A DNA stretch of 64,000 nt from Aquamicrobium sp. (GCF_023954335.1 NZ_JAMLIE010000002.1:62001-126000); one strand, 5' to 3'. Positions 45,934 through 54,380 are shown, numbered from the stretch's first letter. Notes: generated from the sequence alone by a model not told the origin. Numbers and translations: made by a program.

Positions 45934-46042
45934 CCCCGCGCCGGCGGTGCCGTGAAATCTGGCATGCCAGAAATCGGGCTTGAGGCAGCCGGCTATCTTC
46001 GTCAACCTTTGGTTAACGAATCGGGTTCAATCTTAATCAATC

Positions 46043-46111
46043 CGGAAAGGCTTTCCTCCTCCCAGGCCGATCCGCTAACTGAGGGCGACCGCAACCGGTC
46101 GCCCTTTCTTT
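46043..46111 (+). ncRNA. Candidate sRNA with anti-Shine-Dalgarno motif
   Basis: The 308-base gap after the DUF533 gene holds a compact unit: a small GGAA/TTCC hairpin (46044-46056) overlapping a CCTCCTCCC patch (46055-46063), a spacer, and a perfect terminator in which GGGCGACCG (46083-46091) pairs with CGGTCGCCC (46096-46104), followed by TTTCTTT. The C/U patch is complementary to ribosome-binding sites, as in rhizobial sRNA families such as alpha-r14. A weak promoter, TTGGTT then CTTAAT after 17 bases (46010-46038), precedes it. It could instead be the end of the DUF533 transcript. The family assignment is tentative. Confidence 0.55.
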
Positions 46112-46241
46112 CCGCCTCTTCCCCCTTCTTCTCGAGTTCGTCGCTGGCGCATGCCGGCAGGGCGGCTGGCGCTTGACCCCGCGGGCCGGCGGTGGGAAAG
46201 CTCGGCCCGGTTTTGCCCTTCCTTTGGCACGGGATGTTTCG

Positions 46242-46970
46242 ATGAGCGATCTCAATGGATGGACGCCGCGCGAGCGGCTGGCGGGATGGACGCCGCGCGA
46301 GCGGCCGGCGCGGGCGGCGATCGAGGGGCGCTACGTGCGGCTGGAGCCGCTCGACCCGCAGCGCCACGGCGACGGGCTCTACGCCGCCTCGCGCACGGCC
46401 GACGCCGACGACCGTTTCCGCTGGCTCTTCGAGACCGCGCCGGACGACCGCGCCGCCTTCCAGGCGTGGCTGGAGAAGGTGGCGGCGAGCGAGGACCCGC
46501 TGCATTTCGCCGTCATCGACAAGGCGAGCGGCCGCGTCGGCGGCCGGCAGAGCCTCATGCGCATCGACACGACGCACGGCGTCATCGAGATCGGCAACAT
46601 CCTGTGGAACGATCCGGTGGCGCGCCGCCCGGCCGCCACCGAGGCGCTCTATCTCTTCGCCCGCCATGCCTTCGACACGCTCGGCTATCGCCGCTTCGAG
46701 TGGAAGTGCAACGATCTGAACGCGCCGTCGAAACGGGCGGCGCTGCGCTTCGGCTTCACCTTCGAAGGGGTGTTCCGCCAGCACATGGTGGTCAAGGGCC
46801 TGAACCGCGACACCGCCTGGTTCGCCATCGTCGACAAGGACTGGCCGGTCATCCGCGCCGCGTTCGAGGCGTGGCTCGCGCCGGAGAATTTCGATGCGCA
46901 GGGCGGGCAGAAGGCGCGGCTCGAGGATATCAAGGCCGCGATTGCGGCGAAGCAAGACGGAGCAGGCTGA
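46242..46970 (+). CDS. GNAT acetyltransferase, RimJ/RimL type
   Basis: The protein has 242 residues. After a 27-residue lead, the acetyltransferase domain (about 30-200) shows GRYVRLEPLDPQRHGDGL, HFAVIDKASGRVGGRQSLMRID, GVIEIGNILWNDPVARRPAATEA and YRRFEWKCNDLNAPSKRAALRFGF, the pattern of the YdaF/RimJ branch that acetylates protein N-termini or small amines. The lead contains a tandem duplication of nine residues (GWTPRERLA then GWTPRERPA) encoded by a 27-base direct repeat at 46257-46310. The ATG at 46242 fits the family length. The next gene starts within its stop codon. Confidence 0.82.
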   Translation: MSDLNGWTPRERLAGWTPRERPARAAIEGRYVRLEPLDPQRHGDGLYAASRTADADDRFRWLFETAPDDRAAFQAWLEKVAASEDPLHFAVIDKASGRVGGRQSLMRIDTTHGVIEIGNILWNDPVARRPAATEALYLFARHAFDTLGYRRFEWKCNDLNAPSKRAALRFGFTFEGVFRQHMVVKGLNRDTAWFAIVDKDWPVIRAAFEAWLAPENFDAQGGQKARLEDIKAAIAAKQDGAG

Positions 46971-47176
46971 TGGATCGCTCGACCCGCAACGCCGCGGTCG
47001 CCGCCGCGATCATCCTTCTCGGCTTCGGCGTCATCGGCTTCTACATGCCAGCGATCGTGCTGTGGCTGGGCGGCCTGTCGCCTTACGCCGGCGGCGCGGC
47101 GGCGGCGCTGTTCGTGCTCGCCTTCTTCGGCGTGTTCTGGCTGCGCGGACGCAGCCAGCGCCGCAAGGGGGAATGA
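46970..47176 (+). CDS. Small two-helix membrane protein
   Basis: The protein has 68 residues, with two membrane helices (about 8-27 and 40-58) and a basic C-terminus. The ATG overlaps the stop of the acetyltransferase gene (TGATG), so it is translated from the same mRNA. It is not recognised as a named family. The coupling suggests a role linked to the acetyltransferase, for example anchoring, but nothing in the sequence shows this. Confidence 0.7.
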   Translation: MDRSTRNAAVAAAIILLGFGVIGFYMPAIVLWLGGLSPYAGGAAAALFVLAFFGVFWLRGRSQRRKGE

Positions 47177-48229
47177 TCAGGCCACGAGGCTCGCCGAAAG
47201 CAGCGTGATCCCCAGCAGGAAGACGAAGGCCGCGCCGGCGATCTCGATGCCGGCGTGAACGCGGTTGCCCATGCGGCCGTCGCCGGCCAGCGCCACGGCC
47301 CAGTTCTTGGCCGTGACGGCAAGGACGGCCAGCGTCGAGACGGTGATGGCGGTGCCCAGCGCCATGGCGAAGACCGAGGCGATGCCGGCCACCCACAGCC
47401 CGTTGAGGAAGGCGAAGGACAGCACGATCAGCGCCCCGGTGCAGGGGCGCAGGCCGACGGCAAGAACCGCCGCCCAGGCAGTGCGCCAGTCGAACCGCTC
47501 GCCCGAGATCAGCTTGGGGTCCGGGGCGTGGGAATGGCCGCAGCCGCAGCTCTCGTCATGCTCGTGATGGTGGTGATGCGCGTGGTCGTGGTGATCGCAG
47601 GCGCCGGCATGGTCGTGATGGTCGTGGGCATGGGCCGAGGACAGGCTGTGCGCCGGCGCGCCGATGAACAGGCGGCGCAGCGCCGGGGCCGCCTTGCGCC
47701 ACAGCAGCCATGCGCCGAACACCGTGACCAGCACGTAGGAGGCGATTTCGAGGAAGCGGGTGGCGTCGGTCATCGACACGGACGAGCCGCGCAGGATCAG
47801 GAACACCGCGCCCATCAGCACGATGGCCGAGACGGCCTGAAGCACGGCCGAGACGAAGGACAGAAGGACGCCGCGCCGCAGCGCCACCTCGTTGGCCAGC
47901 ATGTAGGACGAGATCACCGCCTTGCCGTGGCCCGGCCCGGCGGCGTGGAAGACGCCATAGGCGAAGGAGAGGCCGGCCAGCAGCCATGCGCCGCCATTGC
48001 CGTCGCGCATGCCGCGCATCGCGCCCGACAGCGCGCGATAGAAGGATTGCTGCTGCGCGTTGATCCAGTTGAAGATGCCGGCGAACAGGCCGGTGGAGGG
48101 CAGGGTGGCCTCGCTGGCGCCGATGCCGAGCGAGCTCTGCGCGTGGGCATGGCCGAGGAAATGGGTCAGCACGTAGGTCAGCGCGAGAGTTGCGAAAACG
48201 ACGCGCATGGCGGTCTTGTTCACTTTCAT
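47177..48229 (-). CDS. Nickel/cobalt exporter, NicO/RcnA family
   Basis: The protein has 350 residues with six or seven membrane helices. The conserved NicO pattern is HAAGPGHGKAVISSYMLANE in the first part. A cytoplasmic loop at about 200-245 is extremely rich in His, Asp and Glu, with two Cys (DHHDHAHHHHHEHDESCGCG), a metal-sensing or delivery region typical of the RcnA type. LAVGLRPCTGALIVLSFA follows it. It exports Ni(II) or Co(II). It follows the DUF1007 gene with 2 bases between them, a common pairing. Its stop abuts the small membrane protein stop at 47176. Confidence 0.88.
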   Translation of the reverse strand: MKVNKTAMRVVFATLALTYVLTHFLGHAHAQSSLGIGASEATLPSTGLFAGIFNWINAQQQSFYRALSGAMRGMRDGNGGAWLLAGLSFAYGVFHAAGPGHGKAVISSYMLANEVALRRGVLLSFVSAVLQAVSAIVLMGAVFLILRGSSVSMTDATRFLEIASYVLVTVFGAWLLWRKAAPALRRLFIGAPAHSLSSAHAHDHHDHAGACDHHDHAHHHHHEHDESCGCGHSHAPDPKLISGERFDWRTAWAAVLAVGLRPCTGALIVLSFAFLNGLWVAGIASVFAMALGTAITVSTLAVLAVTAKNWAVALAGDGRMGNRVHAGIEIAGAAFVFLLGITLLSASLVA

Positions 48230-48231
48230 CC

Positions 48232-48876
48232 TCAGCCCTCGCAGGTCAGTTCGAGCCGGGTGGCGAAGATCTTGCTCATGTCGTTGCCGGAAGGATCGTC
48301 GAAGAAGGCGTCGGTCAGCGATTGCTGGTTCATGGCGATGGCCTCGTCCGGATCGGGGCGGACGACGGCGCGGGTGCAGCCGGTCGGCAAGCCGCTCACG
48401 GTCAGGTTCCCGTCCTCGAAGAAGTCGATGGCGGTGTAGAAGGTCGGGTCGTAGACGCCGAAGCCGGTGGTGCCGTCGAGCTTCAGCGGCGCGGTCGGGT
48501 GCGATTCGAACAGGATGATCAACTGGCTGTCCTGGAAATCGGCGATGATGCGCTCGGGGGGCTGCATCTCGATGTCGCGGCCATTGACGGTGACGAACTG
48601 GAAATAGCCGAACTCGGCCAGCGATTCGTGGATCACCTTGCCGACCTGCTCCAGCTCTGCCGAGTCGAGCTTGAGGTCGGCATTGGTGTCGAATTCGATC
48701 AGCACGGTCGAGGAGAACAGGTCGTCGAAGCGCCAGACGTGGCGCAGCGCCTCGACATTGCCCGCGGCGTCGACGGCGACCTCGAGGTTGGCCTCGGCGA
48801 AGACGTGCGGGTGGGCGAGCGCGGCGGCGGGGGCCAGCGCGGGGCCGGCGACGAAAGCCGCAAGAAGTGCTCGCAT
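48232..48876 (-). CDS. Periplasmic DUF1007 protein, partner of NicO exporter
   Basis: The protein has 214 residues. A signal peptide (about 1-22, ending in ALA) is followed directly by HPHVF, a histidine-rich mature N-terminus typical of DUF1007, likely to bind metal. The rest is beta-rich (WRFDDLFSSTVLIEFDTN). DUF1007 genes are usually found beside NicO-type nickel/cobalt transporters, as here, with only 2 bases between the genes. It probably presents or receives metal in the periplasm. The ATG at 48876 was chosen for the signal peptide; 19 codons upstream would add a polar stretch. Confidence 0.82.
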   Translation of the reverse strand: MRALLAAFVAGPALAPAAALAHPHVFAEANLEVAVDAAGNVEALRHVWRFDDLFSSTVLIEFDTNADLKLDSAELEQVGKVIHESLAEFGYFQFVTVNGRDIEMQPPERIIADFQDSQLIILFESHPTAPLKLDGTTGFGVYDPTFYTAIDFFEDGNLTVSGLPTGCTRAVVRPDPDEAIAMNQQSLTDAFFDDPSGNDMSKIFATRLELTCEG

Positions 48877-48990
48877 GGTGGATCGTTTCAACTCAGCCCG
48901 TCCCTTGGGTTCGGTCGTGTGCAGCATCGGCAAAATCGGGGCGAAACTGGGGCGCTTGGGCGGCCGCGCGCGGCCAATCCGCCGCAGGCC

Positions 48991-49890
<900 letters not shown>

Positions 49891-49935
49891 GCTGTCTCTT
49901 CGTTCGCGGATCGGAAACGAGGAGACGAATGTCGT

Positions 49936-50442
49936 TCATTTTTTGGCTCGGATCAAGCCGATCGCACAGAAGACGAGCGCGACGCCCGACGCCACCGTGC
50001 GGACGAGATTCCAGACCTGCCAGGGCTGCGAATAGGCGTCCCAGATCAGCCTTGCCGCCTCGATGTCGTCCGGCACGGCCTCGCGCGCCAGCGCCTCGTT
50101 CATCGGCACGTTGACCGTCGCGGTAAGGACGAGGCCGAACGCGAGATAGGTCGCGGCTGCGGCGAAGAACCAGAGCGCTGCATCCTTGCGCCGGTACATA
50201 AGGGCAACGACGCCGGTGAGCGCCGTGACCGCCGGGGTGAGGAAGAAGGCGGGGGCGAAGGCGACGTTGCTCACCGAGGCGTTCATCGCCTGCATGGCGG
50301 CGATCGCGATGCGCGGGTCGGCCGCGTCCAGCCCCCACATGGTCGAGCAGACCCAGGCATAGAAGAAGCCGAAGATCGCCCCAGAGAAAAGGATGGAGGC
50401 GATGGACATCGCCGTCAGCAGCGCAGGCATTGTGGGCTCCAT
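49936..50442 (-). CDS. DUF1772 membrane protein
   Basis: The protein has 168 residues with four membrane helices (about 8-30, 60-80, 88-108 and 140-162). It matches the DUF1772 / anthrone-oxygenase-like family (NVPMNEALAR motif between helices 3 and 4). Members include tailoring oxygenases and many integral-membrane proteins of unknown role. The gene is divergent from a TetR regulator, and two palindromic sites lie between them, so it is very likely repressed by that regulator. Confidence 0.8.
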   Translation of the reverse strand: MEPTMPALLTAMSIASILFSGAIFGFFYAWVCSTMWGLDAADPRIAIAAMQAMNASVSNVAFAPAFFLTPAVTALTGVVALMYRRKDAALWFFAAAATYLAFGLVLTATVNVPMNEALAREAVPDDIEAARLIWDAYSQPWQVWNLVRTVASGVALVFCAIGLIRAKK

Positions 50443-50451
50443 GAATGAAGT

Positions 50452-50491
50452 GTACAGATATGTACGATAGTTGATGCGTACATCTGTGTAC
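50452..50491. promoter_or_regulatory. Paired GTACA-N4-TGTAC operators
   Basis: Two palindromes, GTACAGATATGTAC (50452-50465) and GTACATCTGTGTAC (50478-50491), lie 26 bp centre to centre in the 77-bp gap between the DUF1772 and TetR starts. The second is extended to CGTACATCTGTGTACG. Two sites on about the same helical face suit cooperative binding by two TetR dimers and would block both divergent promoters. Confidence 0.78.
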
Positions 50492-50519
50492 GTTTTTCGT
50501 CAATCCGGGAATCGCGTGC

Positions 50520-51152
50520 ATGGCTGGCAATGACGGTAAGGGTGGGACGGGTAGGGGCGGGGCCTGGCAGGAGCGGGAGGCGCGCATCTTCGCGGCCGCC
50601 CATGCTCTGATCGCCGAGCGCGGCTACGGGGCGACGTCGATGCTGGCCGTGGCCAAGGCGGCGAAAGTCTCGAATGAGACGCTCTATCGGCGCTACGGCG
50701 ACAAGCGCGGGCTTTTCGCGCGCATGGTCGAGGACAACGCCCGCGCGATACGGGCGATGCTGGAGGCGGCGGTCGCGGGCGAGGGCGACGCGCTCGCCGG
50801 GCTGCGCGGCGTCGCGCCGCTGCTTCTCGGCATGTTGCTCGGCGAGCGGGCCGTCTCTCTGAACCGCGCGGCGGCGGCCGACGAGACGGGCGAGCTCGGC
50901 CGCGCGCTCGCCGCCGGCGGCCGGGACGCGGTTGCGCCGCTTCTCGGCGCGCTCGCCGGGCGGGCGATGGAGGCGGGGTCGATTCGCGCGCCCTCGGCGG
51001 CGCAGGCGGTCGAATGGTATATCGCGCTCCTCATCGGCGACATGCAGGTGCGCCGCGTCACCCGGGTCGCGGCCGAACCTTCGGAAGCCGAGATCGAGGC
51101 GAGGGCGCAGGCCGCTTTTTCAGCCTTCCTGCGGCTTTGCGCGGCGGGCTGA
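50520..51152 (+). CDS. TetR-family transcriptional regulator
   Basis: The protein has 210 residues. A glycine-rich lead of about 17 residues precedes the TetR DNA-binding domain (about 20-65; IFAAAHALIAERGYGATSMLAVAKAAKVSNETLYRRYGDKRGLF). The C-terminal ligand domain is helical and Ala-rich. It probably represses itself and the divergent DUF1772 gene through the paired operators; the inducer is unknown. The region after its stop carries the ornithine decarboxylase promoter and leader. Confidence 0.88.
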   Translation: MAGNDGKGGTGRGGAWQEREARIFAAAHALIAERGYGATSMLAVAKAAKVSNETLYRRYGDKRGLFARMVEDNARAIRAMLEAAVAGEGDALAGLRGVAPLLLGMLLGERAVSLNRAAAADETGELGRALAAGGRDAVAPLLGALAGRAMEAGSIRAPSAAQAVEWYIALLIGDMQVRRVTRVAAEPSEAEIEARAQAAFSAFLRLCAAG

Positions 51153-51203
51153 CGAGCTTCTTCGCCGGCCGCGCGGCGTCACGGAAATTTCACAAAATTT
51201 CCA

Positions 51204-51232
51204 TTGATTATCCTAGGACTTATCCTTATATC
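51204..51232 (+). promoter_or_regulatory. Promoter of the ornithine decarboxylase leader
   Basis: TTGATT (51204-51209) is followed after 17 bases by TATATC (51227-51232), a good match to the alphaproteobacterial housekeeping consensus. Transcription would start near 51239, giving a leader of about 430 nt before the decarboxylase start. Confidence 0.6.
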
Positions 51233-51238
51233 GCGCTT

Positions 51239-51671
51239 GCCCAAAGTCGCACGTGCCTGTGGGTGTCCGCCGTAGCCTCGTTCGGTGAGGTAATCGGTAA
51301 GGTACCTGGAGCTAACCCCTCCAGTCGGTCAGACGGCCAACCGCTGATCCGAGGACACCTTGAAGCAACGACGGTGCGGGCCTTTCTGGTGCTTGCCGGT
51401 CGTCCATAGACCGGGGTTACTGAAGAGGCACACCTTCATTGCCGGCAGTGCGGACCGGGGTTCTCCCATCCAAGCCAAGGCAGACAAAGCGGGTTTTCGC
51501 CGCAAGGCGGGTTCCCATCGTTCGCGTGGCAGCGCGTTTCGCGGTCCGGCTTTTCCACCGGCTGGGTCCTGATTCGCCTTCCGCGTCCTTTGTCCCACCG
51601 CGGGCTCATCGCCCGCAGCCTTGAATCCTCATGCGGGCCAAGCCCGCGCCGGAACGATGCGGAGAACCACC
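51239..51671 (+). promoter_or_regulatory. speF-type structured leader of ornithine decarboxylase
   Basis: A 430-base untranslated stretch without protein-like frames lies upstream of ornithine decarboxylase. It contains many paired segments, such as GGTACCTGGAG near 51301 and GACCGGGGTT repeats near 51410 and 51454. Alphaproteobacterial speF/ornithine decarboxylase genes are known to carry a conserved leader (the Rfam speF element) proposed to respond to polyamine supply. Length, position and gene match; the fold itself was not computed. Confidence 0.65.
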
Positions 51672-52805
51672 ATGGCCACCCAGCGCATTCTCGATTTCCT
51701 CGCCACCCGACGTCCCACCGGCCCGTGCCTCGTGGTCGATCTCGACGTGGTGCGCGACAATTACGTGGCGTTCGAGCGGGCGCTGCCCCAGTCGAAGATC
51801 TACTACGCGGTCAAGGCCAACCCCGCGCCCGAGATCCTGCGCCTGCTCGCCGGCCTCGGCTCGTCCTTCGACACCGCCTCGGTCGCCGAGATCGAGATGG
51901 TGCTGGAGGCCGGCGCCTCGCCCGAGCGCATCAGCTACGGCAACACCATCAAGAAGGAGCGCGACATCGCCCGCGCCCACGAGCTCGGCATCGACCTTTT
52001 CGCCGTCGACTGCGTCGAGGAGGTCGACAAGGTGGCGCGCGCCGCGCCGGGCGCGCGCGTGTTCTGCCGCGTGCTGACCGATGGCGAGGGCGCCGAGTGG
52101 CCGCTGTCGCGCAAGTTCGGCTGTGTGCCGGCGATGGCGGTTGACGTGCTGCGCCATGCCGCTTCGCTCGGCCTCGACGCCTATGGCGTGTCGTTCCATG
52201 TCGGCTCGCAGCAGACGGACTTGACCGCCTGGGACCGCGCGCTCGGCGACGCCAAGATGGTGTTCGAGGCGCTGGCGGCCGAGGGCATCCGCCTGCGCAT
52301 GGTCAACATGGGCGGCGGCTTCCCGACGCGCTACCTGCGCGACGTGCCGGCGGCACAGGCCTATGGCGAGGCGATCTTCTCCGCGCTGTCACGCCATTTC
52401 GGCAACCGCATCCCCGAGACGATCATCGAGCCGGGCCGCGGCATGGTCGGCAATGCCGGCGTCATCAAGGCCGAGGTGGTCCTCGTCTCGAAGAAGGCCG
52501 ACAACGACAATGTGCGCTGGGTCTATCTCGACATCGGCAAGTTCGGCGGTCTCGCCGAGACCATGGACGAGGCGATCCGCTACCCCATCGCGACCCCGCG
52601 CGACGGCGACGCGACCGAGCCGTGCATCCTCGCCGGCCCGACCTGCGATTCGGCCGACGTGCTCTACGAGAAGACGCCCTATCCGCTGCCGGTCTCGCTG
52701 ACCATCGGCGACGAGGTGCTGATCGAGGGCACGGGCGCCTACACCACGACCTACTCGGCGGTGGCGTTCAACGGCTTCGAGCCGCTGCGCGCCTACGTGA
52801 TCTGA
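51672..52805 (+). CDS. odc: Ornithine (or ornithine/lysine) decarboxylase
   Basis: The protein has 377 residues, an alanine-racemase-fold (group IV) PLP decarboxylase. The PLP lysine is in YYAVKANPAPEIL (about residues 44-56), VGSQ and GGGFPTRY bind the cofactor phosphate region, EPGRGMVGNAG is the third loop, and GPTCDSADVLYE carries the catalytic cysteine. It makes putrescine, the substrate of homospermidine synthase (35,294-36,739). The ATG at 51672 has GGAG upstream and gives the standard rhizobial Odc2 length. A strong terminator follows. Confidence 0.93.
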   Translation: MATQRILDFLATRRPTGPCLVVDLDVVRDNYVAFERALPQSKIYYAVKANPAPEILRLLAGLGSSFDTASVAEIEMVLEAGASPERISYGNTIKKERDIARAHELGIDLFAVDCVEEVDKVARAAPGARVFCRVLTDGEGAEWPLSRKFGCVPAMAVDVLRHAASLGLDAYGVSFHVGSQQTDLTAWDRALGDAKMVFEALAAEGIRLRMVNMGGGFPTRYLRDVPAAQAYGEAIFSALSRHFGNRIPETIIEPGRGMVGNAGVIKAEVVLVSKKADNDNVRWVYLDIGKFGGLAETMDEAIRYPIATPRDGDATEPCILAGPTCDSADVLYEKTPYPLPVSLTIGDEVLIEGTGAYTTTYSAVAFNGFEPLRAYVI

Positions 52806-52808
52806 CGC

Positions 52809-52867
52809 GCTGGAGCGGCGGGCGTTCTGACGAACGCGGTTTCCGCTGCTCCAGCTTCTTTTCTTTA
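52809..52867 (+). terminator. Terminator after ornithine decarboxylase
   Basis: GCTGGAGC (52809-52816) pairs with GCTCCAGC (52848-52855), enclosing an inner GCGTT/AACGC hairpin, and is followed by TTCTTTTCTTT. Confidence 0.78.
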
Positions 52868-52870
52868 GCC

Positions 52871-52913
52871 GCATTTATGCAACGCCGGACGATTCCGTCC
52901 GGCTGCAAAATGC
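52871..52913. repeat. 43-bp palindromic repeat related to the 44-bp family
   Basis: GCATTT (52871-52876) mirrors AAATGC (52908-52913), and GCCGGACG (52884-52891) mirrors CGTCCGGC (52896-52903) around ATTC. It ends in GCTCTAG, like the copy at 43349, and shares the CCGGACG core. It lies just upstream of the acetyltransferase start. Confidence 0.6.
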
Positions 52914-52935
52914 TCTAGCGGGAAGGATTACGGAC

Positions 52936-53502
52936 ATGAACGAGCAGACGGCCCGCCAGCCGGGCCCGGTCATCGCCGTGCGCGCCGAGACGGCTGGCGA
53001 CGCGCCCGCGCGCGATGCGCTCATCGACCGCGCCATGGGGCCGAACTGGCGCCGGAAGGCGTCGCATCGCCTGCGGCGCGGCCGCCGGCCCTCCGAAGGG
53101 CTGGCCTTGGTCGCCGTCGACGAGGCGGGCAGCGTCGTCGGCACCGTGCGCCTGTGGGACGTACGGGCGGGAGAGGGCGGCATACCTGCGCTCCTTCTCG
53201 GCCCGCTCGCGGTCGATCCGGCAATGAAGAGCGCCGGCATCGGCTCGGCGCTGATGCGCCATGCGGTCGAGGAAGCGCGCCGGCTCGGCCACGCTGCGAT
53301 CCTGCTCGTCGGCGACGCGCCTTATTATGCGCGCTTCGGCTTCGGCGCGGAAAAGACCGGCAGGCTCGCCATGCCCGGCCCTTACGAGCGCGAGCGGTTC
53401 CTGGCGCTCGAACTCAAGGAAGGCGCGCTCGACGACGCGTCGGGCACGCTGGTCGCCACCGGCCGGAAAGCGAGGCTCGCGCCGCTGGCGCGGGCCGCCT
53501 GA
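52936..53502 (+). CDS. GNAT acetyltransferase, YhbS-like
   Basis: The protein has 188 residues. The acetyl-CoA loop is LGPLAVDPAMKSAGIGSALMRHAVEEARRLGH (about residues 92-123), followed by ILLVGDAPYYARFGF, the typical YhbS sequence. Such enzymes acetylate small amines or proteins. Genes of this type often sit next to ornithine decarboxylase in rhizobia, which hints at a polyamine-related substrate, but that is inference from neighbourhood. Confidence 0.85.
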   Translation: MNEQTARQPGPVIAVRAETAGDAPARDALIDRAMGPNWRRKASHRLRRGRRPSEGLALVAVDEAGSVVGTVRLWDVRAGEGGIPALLLGPLAVDPAMKSAGIGSALMRHAVEEARRLGHAAILLVGDAPYYARFGFGAEKTGRLAMPGPYERERFLALELKEGALDDASGTLVATGRKARLAPLARAA

Positions 53503-53512
53503 ACAGGCAGAG

Positions 53513-53533
53513 GCCGGGCGGTGTACGCCCGGC
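53513..53533. repeat. 8-bp inverted repeat between converging genes
   Basis: GCCGGGCG (53513-53520) mirrors CGCCCGGC (53526-53533) with a five-base loop in the 40-base gap between the acetyltransferase and the exported-protein gene. No T-run follows, so it is at best a weak terminator. Confidence 0.5.
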
Positions 53534-53542
53534 TCGTCCGTC

Positions 53543-53866
53543 TCAATCGTCGACCGTGTAGCTTTCGGTTTCGCACAGATCCGCGGTGTCGGTGATCTCG
53601 TCGCCGTCCTCGAACACGATCCGCAGGTCGTATTCGCAGGCGCGGCGGCCGTCGCGGATGGTGACGCGCGCGACCTCGCCGGGGCCGAGGATTTCGAGAC
53701 CGAGAATGTCCTCCTCCCATTCGTCCACATCCGGCGGCGAGGCGTAGAGCTCGACGATGGCGAAGCTGCTGTCGTTGCTGAACTCGAAGACGAGATCCTC
53801 CGCCATGGCCGGGGCCGCGACGAGGAACGCCGCCGCCGCGAGCGGCAGATGCTTCAGGGAAATCAT
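53543..53866 (-). CDS. Small exported acidic protein, unknown function
   Basis: The protein has 107 residues. A signal peptide covers about residues 1-22 (MISLKHLPLAAAAFLVAAPAMAED). The mature part is acidic and beta-rich, with FEFSNDSSFAIVELYASP, WEEDILG, PGEVARVTI and CEYDLRIVFEDGDE; two cysteines may pair. I have seen the same pattern in uncharacterised periplasmic proteins of alphaproteobacteria but know no function. The ATG at 53866 fits the signal peptide and has GGAG ten bases upstream. Confidence 0.75.
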   Translation of the reverse strand: MISLKHLPLAAAAFLVAAPAMAEDLVFEFSNDSSFAIVELYASPPDVDEWEEDILGLEILGPGEVARVTIRDGRRACEYDLRIVFEDGDEITDTADLCETESYTVDD

Positions 53867-53976
53867 CAGGGATAAGCTCCGAAGGGGCGAATGCGCATCA
53901 TGTCTAGCGCATGCACGGGGGCGCCAAAAGCCGCCGGGAGCCGAAAGCACGGGAAAATCATCGCCTTGCGGGCGCG

Positions 53977-54004
53977 GGCCGGGTCGTCGCGAAACGACCC
54001 GGCC
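53977..54004 (-). terminator. Hairpin after the SCP2 gene
   Basis: GGCCGGGTCGT (53977-53987) mirrors ACGACCCGGCC (53994-54004) with a six-base loop, 13 bases beyond the stop of the minus-strand SCP2 gene. The stem is strong but no T-run follows directly on the minus strand. Confidence 0.55.
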
Positions 54005-54017
54005 CCGTTGCCTGAGA

Positions 54018-54299
54018 TCAGAGGACCTGGCTCAGCTGCATGGCGATGGTCATGTCGCCGGCAACCTTCAGCTTGCCCTGCATGTAGGCCATGGTCGGGT
54101 TCAGCTCGCCGGCGGTCAGCGCCTCGAAATCGTCGCGGGAAATGGTGATGGTGCAGTCGGCCGCGCCGTCCTCGGTCGAGACCTTCTGGCCGTCGATCAG
54201 GATGACACCGTCGTCGCCGAGGTCGAACTTGACCGACCTGTCGAACCCGGTTGCTGCAACGCGCTCGCCGATCTTGGCTGCAATGGCGTCAAGGCTCAT
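54018..54299 (-). CDS. SCP2 sterol-carrier-like domain protein
   Basis: The protein has 93 residues, a single SCP2 domain: ATGFDRSVKFDLGDDGVILIDGQKV, then CTITISRDDFEALTAGELNPTMAYMQGKLKVAGD. Such stand-alone domains bind lipids or fatty acyl-CoA in a hydrophobic tunnel. The gene is alone, with a terminator hairpin after it. A TTGACG-TTTA-CGTCAA palindrome lies 65 bases upstream, of the kind bound by MerR-type regulators of branched-chain and fatty-acid catabolism, which agrees with a lipid role. Confidence 0.9.
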   Translation of the reverse strand: MSLDAIAAKIGERVAATGFDRSVKFDLGDDGVILIDGQKVSTEDGAADCTITISRDDFEALTAGELNPTMAYMQGKLKVAGDMTIAMQLSQVL

Positions 54300-54364
54300 G
54301 GAAATTCTCCCCTCGTGGCGGCGCTTGCTGCCGCAGTTGCTGGACGGTTCCAGTTAGCAAGAAA

Positions 54365-54380
54365 TTGACGTTTACGTCAA
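54365..54380. promoter_or_regulatory. LiuR-like palindromic operator upstream of SCP2 gene
   Basis: TTGACGTTTACGTCAA is a 16-bp dyad: TTGACG and CGTCAA around TTTA. It resembles the TTTACGTNNACGTAAA-type sites of MerR-family regulators that control branched-chain amino acid and fatty-acid degradation in proteobacteria. On the minus strand it overlaps a possible -35 element TTGACG. The remaining 54,381-54,517 shows no gene. Confidence 0.55.

Noticed and set aside
47520..47650. Repetitive sequence resembling a low-complexity repeat array
   Set aside because: It is the coding sequence for the histidine-rich loop of the Ni/Co exporter, in frame and expected for the family.
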